Assembly (NCBI GenBank): GCA_002338885.1 | Contig: DDJI01000018.1 | Coordinates: forward strand, 206 to 5,767 | Source: Ruminococcus sp. UBA1828 | Lineage (GTDB): Bacteria > Bacillota > Clostridia > Oscillospirales > Ruminococcaceae | Direction of reading: 5' to 3' | DNA: 5,562 bases | Shown: positions 1-5,562 of the stretch, piece after piece | Position numbering within the stretch: position 1 is the stretch's first letter | How the letters are laid out: each line of letters starts with the position of its first letter | Position numbers and translations under genes: made by a program | The notes under the pieces: model-generated | Database searches by the model: none | What the model was told of the DNA's origin: nothing | What the model saw: only the letters and a program-made list of their open reading frames with translations

Positions 1-14
1 CGGCAGGCCGTGAT

Positions 15-20
15 TATAAT
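15..20 (+). promoter_or_regulatory. Candidate -10 promoter box of the aro operon
   Basis: TATAAT matches the sigma-A/sigma-70 -10 consensus exactly, and a TG lies two bases upstream (11-12), close to but not exactly the extended -10 position. A start site about seven bases downstream would fall near base 27, giving a short 5' segment before the leader peptide start at 56. The matching -35 box would lie before base 1 and cannot be seen. The placement fits the need for the leader peptide to be transcribed, but an AT-rich stretch can produce this hexamer by chance. Confidence 0.5.
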
Positions 21-24
21 TATG

Positions 25-42
25 TAACGTAAAAATACGTTA
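25..42. repeat. Perfect 7-bp inverted repeat at the predicted transcription start
   Basis: TAACGTA (25-31) and TACGTTA (36-42) are exact reverse complements separated by AAAA. The repeat lies just downstream of the candidate -10 box and one base before the leader peptide's GGAG (44-47). It could be an operator for a DNA-binding regulator overlapping the start site. If transcription begins at or before base 25, it could instead form a small 5' hairpin next to the ribosome binding site. The sequence does not decide between these. Confidence 0.5.
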
Positions 43-55
43 TGGAGAAACCGCT

Positions 56-118
56 ATGCTTAGAAATTACTTTTACAATGCATATTACTTTTACTTTACC
101 ACGATTTATAAGTTGTAA
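56..118 (+). CDS. Tyr/Phe-rich leader peptide (20 aa) of a transcription attenuator
   Basis: This short frame runs from ATG to TAA and encodes 20 residues, preceded by GGAG at 44-47 with an eight-base spacing. Six residues are Tyr (5, 7, 10, 11, 13, 18) and three are Phe (6, 12, 14). Residues 5-14 read YFYNAYYFYF, eight aromatics in ten, with no Trp. The Tyr codons are four TAC and two TAT; all Phe codons are TTT. The gene lies immediately upstream of an intrinsic terminator and of an operon containing DAHP synthase and prephenate dehydrogenase. It therefore has the hallmarks of a leader peptide like those of E. coli pheL or trpL: its translation, not its product, is the signal. Scarce charged tRNA-Tyr or tRNA-Phe should stall the ribosome at codons 5-14. 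Inferred from sequence only; no homologue is recalled. Confidence 0.88.
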   Translation: MLRNYFYNAYYFYFTTIYKL

Positions 119-191
119 AGGTGATTTGTGTTGCAAAATAAACGGCGGAAAAAATTAGTTTATGTGCTGCACAGGTTACATCTTGTGCAGC
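64..191 (+). promoter_or_regulatory. Ribosome-mediated attenuator with alternative 1:2, 2:3 and 3:4 pairings
   Basis: Three competing stems can be drawn by hand. Stem 1:2 pairs 64-79 with 112-127: sixteen contiguous pairs including three G-U. It lies largely within the leader peptide gene, with the Tyr/Phe codons in its 5' arm and loop. Stem 2:3 pairs 121-135 with 165-179, with fourteen of fifteen positions pairing, four or five as G-U. Stem 3:4 is the terminator, 166-175 with 182-191. Stem 2:3 uses the entire 5' arm of the terminator and seven bases of the 3' arm of stem 1:2, so it excludes both. A ribosome stalled at the aromatic codons (68-97) would cover segment 1, free segment 2 and allow 2:3, giving readthrough. 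A ribosome that reaches the TAA at 116-118 would cover segment 2 and allow termination. With no translation, 1:2 forms and termination is again expected. This is the logic of the E. coli trp and pheA attenuators. Confidence 0.82.
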
Positions 192-201
192 TTTTTTGTT
201 T
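166..201 (+). terminator. Intrinsic (Rho-independent) terminator, attenuator stem 3:4
   Basis: GCTGCACA (166-173) is the exact reverse complement of TGTGCAGC (184-191). The stem extends inward by a G-U and a G-C pair to ten pairs with a six-base loop (176-181). It is followed directly by a run of six T (192-197), then GTTT. It sits 48 bases after the leader peptide stop and about 90 bases before aroF, with no gene between. It is therefore best read as the attenuation site of the aro operon, not the end of an unrelated upstream gene. Confidence 0.88.
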
Positions 202-290
202 AGGTCGGCATACGGTGCCGCAGTTAAAACAAGAATCGTGCACGGCAGCAGACATGTGCAGACGAAAGCTTTAAAACGGAGGAGTCAAAA
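202..290 (+). other. Leader segment between the terminator and aroF
   Basis: No gene is supported here. It holds short self-complementary pieces: CGGCA (206-210) can pair with TGCCG (216-220), and TGCCG can alternatively pair with CGGCA at 243-247. TGCAC (239-243) can pair with GTGCA (256-260). The only clear functional site is the aroF ribosome binding site GGAGGAG at 278-284, six bases before the ATG. The small hairpins are weak and may be chance. Confidence 0.45.
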
Positions 291-1298
291 ATGGTTGTTG
301 CGTTAAAAAGAAACGTAAGCGAAGAAAAGAGAAATCAGCTCATACAGTGGCTGAAGGGAATGGGTCTTGGAGTGCATATCTCGGAAGGCGACTATAACGT
401 CGTCTTAGGACTCATAGGAGACACGAGCAAGGTGGACAAGGAGCTGATTGAAAGCCTTGACATTGTGGAGTCGGTTACAAGGGTTTCGGAGTCGTTTAAG
501 TGCTGCAACAGAAAGTTCCATCCCGATGACACCGTAATAGATGTGAACGGCGTCAAGATAGGCGGCGGAAACTTCTGCATGATAGCAGGTCCGTGCTCGG
601 TTGAAAGCGAGGAGCAGATTGTAGCTGTCGCAAAGGCCGTAAAGGCGGCGGGCGCAAACATGATGCGCGGCGGAGCGTTCAAGCCCAGAACGTCGCCTTA
701 CGATTTCCAGGGTCTTAAAGACAAGGGAATAGAGCTTTTGAAGATAGCGAGACGGGAGACGGGACTTCCGATTGTCACTGAGATAATGAGCGTGACGGAT
801 CTGCCCTTGTTTGAGGACGTGGATGTTTTGCAGGTCGGCGCAAGGAACATGCAAAACTTTGATTTGCTCAAGGAGCTTGGAAAGACTCAAAAGCCCATAC
901 TTTTAAAGAGGGGACTTGCAAACACCCTTAAAGAGCTTTTGATGAGCGCGGAGTACATCATGGCAAGCGGAAACGAGAGAATAATGCTTTGCGAGAGAGG
1001 CATAAGAACCTTCAGCGATTACACGAGAAACACAATGGATATCTCCGCTATACCGATGCTCAAAGAGCTTTCTCACCTCCCCGTGATAGCGGACCCGAGC
1101 CACGCAACGGGATTTTCAAGGCTTGTTCCGCCGATGGCGCTTGCATCTGCAGCGGCAGGTGCGGACGGACTTATAATAGAGGTTCACAACGACCCCATGC
1201 ATGCGCTTTGCGACGGAGCACAGTCCTTGCGTCCGGAGGAGTACGCAAAGCTTGCCAAAAAAGTCGCAGCGGTCAGGGAAGCAATCAAGGATAACTGA
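291..1298 (+). CDS. aroF: 3-deoxy-7-phosphoheptulonate (DAHP) synthase, type I-beta with N-terminal regulatory domain
   Basis: This cytoplasmic enzyme joins phosphoenolpyruvate and erythrose 4-phosphate to make DAHP, the committed first step of the shikimate pathway. The 335-residue protein closely resembles in layout the Thermotoga maritima enzyme. A ferredoxin-like (ACT-like) regulatory domain occupies roughly residues 1-70, followed by a TIM-barrel catalytic domain from about residue 80. Visible catalytic features are AGPCSVE with metal ligand Cys102, KPRTSPY at 131-137, LLKRG with Lys206, DPSHATG with His271, IIEVH with Glu297, and CDGAQS with Asp308. Cys, His, Glu and Asp are the expected metal-binding set, so all are present. 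In T. maritima the N-terminal domain mediates feedback inhibition by Tyr and Phe; His29, implicated there, appears to be conserved here. The start is supported by GGAGGAG at 278-284. It heads the operon, directly behind a Tyr/Phe attenuator. Feedback inhibition of this protein is inferred by homology. Confidence 0.96.
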   Translation: MVVALKRNVSEEKRNQLIQWLKGMGLGVHISEGDYNVVLGLIGDTSKVDKELIESLDIVESVTRVSESFKCCNRKFHPDDTVIDVNGVKIGGGNFCMIAGPCSVESEEQIVAVAKAVKAAGANMMRGGAFKPRTSPYDFQGLKDKGIELLKIARRETGLPIVTEIMSVTDLPLFEDVDVLQVGARNMQNFDLLKELGKTQKPILLKRGLANTLKELLMSAEYIMASGNERIMLCERGIRTFSDYTRNTMDISAIPMLKELSHLPVIADPSHATGFSRLVPPMALASAAAGADGLIIEVHNDPMHALCDGAQSLRPEEYAKLAKKVAAVREAIKDN

Positions 1299-1306
1299 TA
1301 ATAAAA

Positions 1307-1321
1307 GCATCTGTGAGATGC
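1307..1321 (+). other. Small perfect hairpin in the aroF-tyrA gap
   Basis: GCATCT (1307-1312) and AGATGC (1316-1321) are exact reverse complements around a GTG loop. There is no T-run, so this is not an intrinsic terminator. It ends two bases before the tyrA Shine-Dalgarno sequence (AAAGGAG, 1323-1329). It could influence mRNA stability or tyrA translation, or be incidental; there is no direct evidence of function. Confidence 0.4.
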
Positions 1322-1342
1322 GAAAGGAGCCAAAGATAAGCG

Positions 1343-2173
1343 ATGGTTGTCGGAATAGTCGGTTTAGGGCTGATAGGCGGTTCGTTTGCAAAGGCGTATA
1401 AGCAGTCTTGCAACACCGTTTATGCATATGACATGGACAGCTCCGTAATGGATTATGCAATTGTCAGCGAGACGATAGACGCAGCGCTCACCCGCGAAAA
1501 CATTCGGGAGTGCGACATAGTGATAATAGCGCTGTATCCTGAGGCTGCAATAAAGTATCTTGAGGACAATGCAAAAAACTTTTCTGACGGTCAGATAGTT
1601 ATGGACACCTGCGGAACAAAGGCGGAGGTGTGTCGGGCGGGATTCGAGCTTGCAAAGAAAAACGGGTTTATATTTGTCGGCGGCCACCCCATGGCCGGCA
1701 CGCAGTACTCGGGACTTAAATACGCAAAGCCGAACATGTTTGTCAATGCGCCTATGGTGATCGTTCCGCCGAACTTTGACGACATTGTCCTTTTGAGCAG
1801 GGTCAAGCAGCTTCTCAAGCCCGCAGGCATATCAAAAATATCCGTCACAACCGCCGACGAGCATGACAGGATGATAGCCTTTACATCTCAGCTTGCGCAC
1901 GTTGTGTCAAACGCATATATAAAAAGCCCCACTGCAAGGTCTCATAAGGGCTTTTCGGCGGGAAGCTATAAGGACATGACAAGAGTCGCGTGGCTCAACC
2001 CGAAAATGTGGGCGGAGCTGTTTATCGAAAATAAGGACAACCTTGAGTACGAGCTTGATACGCTTATATCAAATCTTTGCGAATATAAAAACGCCATACA
2101 CAACAGCGATTTTTGTAAGCTTGAGCGCTTGCTCGACGACGGTAGGCGGATAAAGAAGGAGGTAGACGGCTGA
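1343..2173 (+). CDS. tyrA: Prephenate dehydrogenase (short form, no ACT domain)
   Basis: It oxidatively decarboxylates prephenate to 4-hydroxyphenylpyruvate with NAD, the tyrosine-specific branch step; arogenate as substrate cannot be excluded. The 276-residue protein opens with a Rossmann fold, GLGLIGGS at 7-14. An Asp at residue 30, ending the second strand (AYD), is typical of NAD over NADP preference. Family motifs follow: HPMAG at 115-119 with the catalytic His, DEHDR at 172-176, TSQLAHV at 181-187 with a second active-site His (186), and DMTRVA with Arg214, the likely prephenate-binding Arg. The helical dimerisation domain fills the C-terminal half. There is no C-terminal ACT domain, which the longer Bacillus subtilis TyrA carries, and no fused chorismate mutase. 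The ATG is fixed because an in-frame TAA lies at 1337-1339; the Shine-Dalgarno AAAGGAG at 1323-1329 is unusually far upstream (13 bases). The stop overlaps the aroB start. Confidence 0.94.
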   Translation: MVVGIVGLGLIGGSFAKAYKQSCNTVYAYDMDSSVMDYAIVSETIDAALTRENIRECDIVIIALYPEAAIKYLEDNAKNFSDGQIVMDTCGTKAEVCRAGFELAKKNGFIFVGGHPMAGTQYSGLKYAKPNMFVNAPMVIVPPNFDDIVLLSRVKQLLKPAGISKISVTTADEHDRMIAFTSQLAHVVSNAYIKSPTARSHKGFSAGSYKDMTRVAWLNPKMWAELFIENKDNLEYELDTLISNLCEYKNAIHNSDFCKLERLLDDGRRIKKEVDG

Positions 2174-3243
2174 TGGATACCGTGCATGTGCGCGCCTCCA
2201 CGGAGTACGACATAACTATTGAGAAAGGCATAATGAGCCGCTCGGGAGAAATAAGCTCAAAGCTTGTAAAGGGCAAAACGGCGGTGATAGTCTCGGACGA
2301 CAACGTTTATCCTTTGTACTTTGAAAAAGTCAAACAAAGTTACGAGTCGGCAGGCTTTAAGACACTGTCCTTTGTCGTCGAACACGGCGAACACTCAAAA
2401 AGCATAAAAGAGTATGTGCGGCTTTTGGACTACCTGCTCGAAAACAGATTGACAAGATCCGATACGCTCGTCGCACTCGGCGGAGGAGTTGTCGGTGACC
2501 TGACAGGCTTTGCCGCCGCTACTTATCAAAGGGGCATGGGGCTTGTGCAGATTCCGACTTCACTTCTTGCAATGGTCGATTCCTCTGTCGGAGGAAAGAC
2601 TGCGGTAAACTTAGAGCACGGAAAGAACCAGGTGGGAAGCTTTTATCAGCCTCGAGTTGTGATATGCGACCCGTCGGCGCTCGATACCCTGCCGAAAGAA
2701 GAGTTTTTGTGCGGCTGCGCAGAGGTGATAAAGTACGCCGTGCTGTCAAGTCCGGAGCTGTTTGACAGGCTTTTGGAGTATGGCGCCGATGGATTAAGAA
2801 AAAACCCCGACGAGGTCATAGCCGAGTGCGTAAGGCTGAAGCGGGATGTGGTTGCGGCGGACGAGTTTGACACCGGAAAGAGAATGAGCCTTAACTTAGG
2901 CCACACCATCGGGCACGCAGTAGAGGCGTGCAGCGATTTTACTGTCCTTCACGGACAGGCGGTGGCTGTCGGCATGGCTGTGATTTCAAGAGCCGCAGCT
3001 GCCATGGGCATGCTTTCTGAGGACGACTGCGGCAAAATTGTCGGGCTGCTTAAAGCGTTCGGCTTGCCCACAGATACATGCTTTACCACAGGCGAGCTGT
3101 ATAACGCCGCACTTTCGGACAAAAAGGCGTCAACAGACAGCATAACGGTCGTAATGCCGCGAAAAATAGGCTGCTGCACGCTTGAAAAGATAAAAAAAGA
3201 AGAGCTTATAGGCATCATGAGAGCGGGCGGAATAGCTGATTGA
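2173..3243 (+). CDS. aroB: 3-dehydroquinate synthase
   Basis: It converts DAHP to 3-dehydroquinate, the second shikimate pathway step, using NAD and a divalent metal (usually zinc) in the cytoplasm. At 356 residues it has the normal family length. An N-terminal nucleotide-binding domain holds GGGVVGDLTGF at 103-113, followed by IPTSLLAMVDSSVGGKTAVN at 127-146. The expected metal ligands are all visible: Glu184 in AEVIKY, His244 in NLGHTIGH and His260 in VLHGQ. Active-site lysines are present at 142, 151 and 187. The start codon overlaps the tyrA stop by one base (TGATG). Its Shine-Dalgarno AAGGAGG (2156-2162) lies inside tyrA with a ten-base spacing, so translation is probably coupled to tyrA. 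Nothing suggests truncation or a related sugar cyclase: the full aroB motif set is intact and its neighbours are pathway partners. Confidence 0.97.
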   Translation: MDTVHVRASTEYDITIEKGIMSRSGEISSKLVKGKTAVIVSDDNVYPLYFEKVKQSYESAGFKTLSFVVEHGEHSKSIKEYVRLLDYLLENRLTRSDTLVALGGGVVGDLTGFAAATYQRGMGLVQIPTSLLAMVDSSVGGKTAVNLEHGKNQVGSFYQPRVVICDPSALDTLPKEEFLCGCAEVIKYAVLSSPELFDRLLEYGADGLRKNPDEVIAECVRLKRDVVAADEFDTGKRMSLNLGHTIGHAVEACSDFTVLHGQAVAVGMAVISRAAAAMGMLSEDDCGKIVGLLKAFGLPTDTCFTTGELYNAALSDKKASTDSITVVMPRKIGCCTLEKIKKEELIGIMRAGGIAD

Positions 3244-3257
3244 AGGGACGGCGCATT

Positions 3258-4529
3258 ATGGACAGAGTTATTAAACACGGCGCAAGGAGCGGACAGGTAA
3301 AAATCCCCGCATCAAAGTCCCAGGCGCACAGGGCGCTTATACTCTCTGCGATTTCTCAGGAGCCTGTCAGGATAATCTTAGACGGAATATCAAAGGACAT
3401 ACAGGCGACAGCGGACTGCCTGCAAGCTTTGGGAGCGGGCATACGCATCTTTGACGGCGAGATATCCGTTACGCCGATTGACAGAGATAAAAAGCGCGAT
3501 AAGCCGTGCGAGCTGCGCTGCGCCGAAAGCGGTTCAACGCTGCGGTTTATGCTGCCGCTTGCCGGCGCCTTCGGAGCTGAGGGGAGGTTTTTGCCGCAGG
3601 GCAGACTGATGCAAAGACCGCTTGCGCCCTTTGACGAATGCCTCACGGCTCACGGCATGAAGATAACCAAAACCTGCGACAGCATTTTTTTCGAGGGACA
3701 ACTGCGCTCGGGGGAGTATGAGCTGCCCGGAAACGTGTCGTCACAGTATATTTCAGGGCTTTTGATGGCTTTGCCGCTCGTGGACGGAAAAAGCGTCATA
3801 AGGGTGAGCGGAAAAATTGAGTCCGCAAGCTACATAACCATGACACAGGACCTGCTTAAAACTGCCGGAGCATGCGTAGAAATTAACGTCGGCGGCGACG
3901 CCACATCATACGAAATCACCGGCGGCGCCCCACTGAAAATGCCGCAGGTATTCGAGGTGGAGGGCGATTTTTCAAGCGCGGCGTTTTACATCTGCATGGG
4001 TGCGCTTTCCGAAAAGGGAATATGCGTAAGAGGGCTGAACCTTAATACTTCTCAGCCCGATAGGGCAGTGATCGATGTGATAAAGAGCTTCGGCGCCGAT
4101 GTGAGCGTGAGCGGCGATGAGGTAACTGTCAGGAAAAACAAGCTCAAAGGCGTGACGATAGACGCCTCACAGATACCGGACATAATTCCCGTTTTAAGCG
4201 TTGTGGCGGCGGTATCAGAGGGACAGACGAGGATTGTCAACGCCGCAAGGCTGCGAATAAAGGAGTCGGACAGGCTTGAATCCACCGCTGCGCTCCTTAA
4301 AGCTGTCGGGGCTGATGTTTCGGAGCTGCCGGACGGGCTTGTGATAAACGGAGTGAAGGAGCTTTCGGGAGGGCATGTGAGCGCATATAACGACCACAGA
4401 ATAGCCATGTCTGCGGCTGTGGCGGCATGCGCTTGCCGCGGCGATGTCACGCTCAGCCAAAGCGAATGCGTTTCAAAGTCCTACCCTGCGTTTTGGGACG
4501 ACTTTGGCAAGCTTGCGTGTGAAAAATAA
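3258..4529 (+). CDS. aroA: 3-phosphoshikimate 1-carboxyvinyltransferase (EPSP synthase)
   Basis: It transfers the enolpyruvyl group of phosphoenolpyruvate to shikimate 3-phosphate, the sixth pathway step. From the ATG at 3258 the protein is 423 residues, the usual length. Residues seen are PASKSQAHRAL with Lys20 and Arg25, QGRLMQRPL with Arg120, SSQYISG at 161-167 binding shikimate phosphate, IPDIIP with catalytic Asp308, and IKESDRL with Glu336. A further in-frame TTG at 3240 overlaps the aroB stop and would add six residues. The ATG is preferred because AAGGGA (3243-3248) lies nine bases before it and the family normally begins close to the PASKS motif. The PEP-site loop reads ESGSTLRF (90-97) instead of the E. 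coli NAGTAMRP, so the residues aligning with E. coli Thr97 and Pro101 are Ser and Phe while Gly96 is kept. Inhibitor response cannot be predicted from this alone. Confidence 0.96.
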   Translation: MDRVIKHGARSGQVKIPASKSQAHRALILSAISQEPVRIILDGISKDIQATADCLQALGAGIRIFDGEISVTPIDRDKKRDKPCELRCAESGSTLRFMLPLAGAFGAEGRFLPQGRLMQRPLAPFDECLTAHGMKITKTCDSIFFEGQLRSGEYELPGNVSSQYISGLLMALPLVDGKSVIRVSGKIESASYITMTQDLLKTAGACVEINVGGDATSYEITGGAPLKMPQVFEVEGDFSSAAFYICMGALSEKGICVRGLNLNTSQPDRAVIDVIKSFGADVSVSGDEVTVRKNKLKGVTIDASQIPDIIPVLSVVAAVSEGQTRIVNAARLRIKESDRLESTAALLKAVGADVSELPDGLVINGVKELSGGHVSAYNDHRIAMSAAVAACACRGDVTLSQSECVSKSYPAFWDDFGKLACEK

Positions 4530-4547
4530 AGCGAAAGGGATGTTTAT

Positions 4548-5562
4548 ATGAGCAGCAGCTACGGTGAAAACATACACCTCACCATTTTCGGACAGTCTCA
4601 TTCCGCGGCTATAGGCATGACGTTAGAGGGAATGCCTGCGGGATGCAAGATAGATTTTAAGGAGCTGTCGGAATTTTTAAAAAGGCGTGCGCCCGGTCAA
4701 AACAGCTATTCTACACCGCGCAAAGAAGCTGACGAGCCGGAGTTTCTGTGCGGAGTGAAGAACGGGGTCACATGCGGAACGCCTATAACGGCAATAATAA
4801 GGAACACCGACACCCGCTCGGGGGATTATTCGGAGCTTGAAACGCTGCCTCGCCCGGGGCATGCGGATTACACCGCAATGGTCAAGTTCGGAGATGCCCG
4901 TGATTATGCGGGCGGAGGGCACTTTTCGGGAAGGCTTACCGCGCCGCTGTGCATAGCCGGCGGGATAATAATTCAGCAGCTTCAAAAGATGGGCATATGC
5001 GTCATATCGAGAATCGCATCGATAGGGGATGTGAGCGACGTCGGCGAGCTGACGGAGTCCACGGCAAAAAAGAGCTTTCCCGTTGTGAGCGACGACCAAG
5101 GCGAAAAGATGATAAAAAAGATAAACGAGGTGAGGTCGGACGGCGATTCTGTCGGAGGCGTCATTGAGTGTGCGGTGATGGGACTTCCCGCAGGAATAGG
5201 AGACCCGATGTTTGACGGAATGGAAAACAGGATCTCAAAAGCTGTGTTTGCCGTGCCGGCTGTAAAGGGAATAGAGTTCGGCGTGGGATTCGGCGGCGCA
5301 TACCTGCGCGGAAGTGAAAACAACGACGAGTTTGACATACGCGACGGCAAAATAATCACCACCACCAATAACTGCGGCGGAATACTCGGCGGAATTACAA
5401 ACGGCATGCCGCTTACGTTTAAAGTTGCGATAAAGCCTACGCCGTCGATTGCAAAGCCGATGAAGAGCGTAGACATGGTTCACGGCGTTCAAAAGGAGCT
5501 TGTGACAAAGGGAAGGCATGACCCGTGCATTGTTCCAAGAGCTGTGGCATGCATAGAGGCGG
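4548..5562 (+). CDS. aroC: Chorismate synthase, 3' end cut by window
   Basis: It removes phosphate from EPSP to give chorismate, the last common step of aromatic biosynthesis, using reduced FMN. The frame is open from the ATG to the window edge, 338 complete codons plus one base. Family proteins usually run about 350-390 residues, so only a short C-terminal tail is missing. Signature motifs are FGQSHSAAIG at 14-23 with His18, RRAPGQ at 46-51, RPGHADY at 102-108 with His105, GGGHFSGRLTAP at 122-133, KGIEFG at 240-245, and GRHDPCIVPRAV at 322-333. The GGGHFSGR stretch is the version I associate with Clostridia and related groups, in place of the E. coli GGGRSSAR. A Shine-Dalgarno AAAGGGA (4534-4540) lies seven bases before the start, and only 18 bases separate it from aroA, so it belongs to the same transcript. 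No frameshift or internal stop was found when translating by hand. Confidence 0.96.
   Translation, partial: MSSSYGENIHLTIFGQSHSAAIGMTLEGMPAGCKIDFKELSEFLKRRAPGQNSYSTPRKEADEPEFLCGVKNGVTCGTPITAIIRNTDTRSGDYSELETLPRPGHADYTAMVKFGDARDYAGGGHFSGRLTAPLCIAGGIIIQQLQKMGICVISRIASIGDVSDVGELTESTAKKSFPVVSDDQGEKMIKKINEVRSDGDSVGGVIECAVMGLPAGIGDPMFDGMENRISKAVFAVPAVKGIEFGVGFGGAYLRGSENNDEFDIRDGKIITTTNNCGGILGGITNGMPLTFKVAIKPTPSIAKPMKSVDMVHGVQKELVTKGRHDPCIVPRAVACIEA

Noticed and set aside
119..201. Possible T-box riboswitch or TRAP-regulated leader
   Set aside because: No T-box AGGGTGGNACCGCG-like sequence was found before the terminator, and no series of spaced GAG/TAG triplets. The Tyr/Phe leader peptide accounts for the terminator without them.
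166..201. Terminator belonging to an upstream gene instead of an attenuator
   Set aside because: No gene end is visible in 1-165 other than the leader peptide, and the terminator 5' arm is complementary to a segment just after that peptide's stop, which a simple gene-end terminator would not need.
128..274. Open frame from GTG (128) or TTG (131) to TAA (272-274), with an SD-like AAAGGTGA at 117-124
   Set aside because: It runs straight through the attenuator terminator, has a non-ATG start with poor or short spacing, and gives a basic sequence with no recognisable family. The overlap with a well-supported RNA switch explains these bases better.
1307..1321. Terminator between aroF and tyrA
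   Set aside because: The hairpin is perfect but has no following T-run and is directly followed by the tyrA ribosome binding site.
3240..3257. Upstream TTG start for aroA adding six residues
   Set aside because: The TTG has only a weak upstream ribosome site and overlaps the aroB stop. The ATG at 3258 has AAGGGA at a good distance and gives the usual N-terminus.
392..5519. Long minus-strand and alternative-frame open stretches across the operon
   Set aside because: They lie opposite or out of frame with five genes whose catalytic motifs are intact, encode no recognisable families, and lack suitable ribosome binding sites.

Overview
The window holds the start of an aromatic amino acid operon from what looks like a low-to-mid-GC Gram-positive bacterium of the class Clostridia. 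The evidence is strong purine-rich Shine-Dalgarno sites, heavy use of ATA and AGA/AGG codons, a Thermotoga-type DAHP synthase with an N-terminal regulatory domain, and clostridial-type versions of the shikimate enzymes. The lineage call is an inference from protein style only; an Oscillospiraceae/Ruminococcaceae-like gut bacterium would fit.

Bases 1-290 are an AT-rich leader with no ordinary gene, and this is the most interesting part. It carries a candidate -10 box (15-20), a perfect inverted repeat (25-42), and a 20-codon open reading frame (56-118) with its own Shine-Dalgarno site. Nine of its 20 residues are Tyr or Phe. Next come two mutually exclusive RNA pairings and an intrinsic terminator (166-201), all before the first structural gene. 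Together this reads as a classical ribosome-mediated transcription attenuator that senses charged tRNA-Tyr and tRNA-Phe. No T-box consensus or TRAP-type triplet array was seen.

Bases 291-5562 are five tightly packed plus-strand genes: aroF (DAHP synthase), tyrA (prephenate dehydrogenase without an ACT domain), aroB (3-dehydroquinate synthase), aroA (EPSP synthase) and aroC (chorismate synthase, cut by the window end). The tyrA/aroB junction overlaps by one base (TGATG), and the aroB/aroA and aroA/aroC gaps are under 20 bases, so the set is very probably one transcript.

The encoded steps are entry into the shikimate pathway (AroF), the second step (AroB), the last two steps to chorismate (AroA, AroC) and the tyrosine-specific branch (TyrA). 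The missing steps (aroD, aroE, aroK, chorismate mutase, pheA) are not in the window and may lie downstream. A leader that reads Tyr and Phe codons but no Trp codon matches this gene content, and the N-terminal domain of AroF suggests a second layer of control by feedback on enzyme activity.
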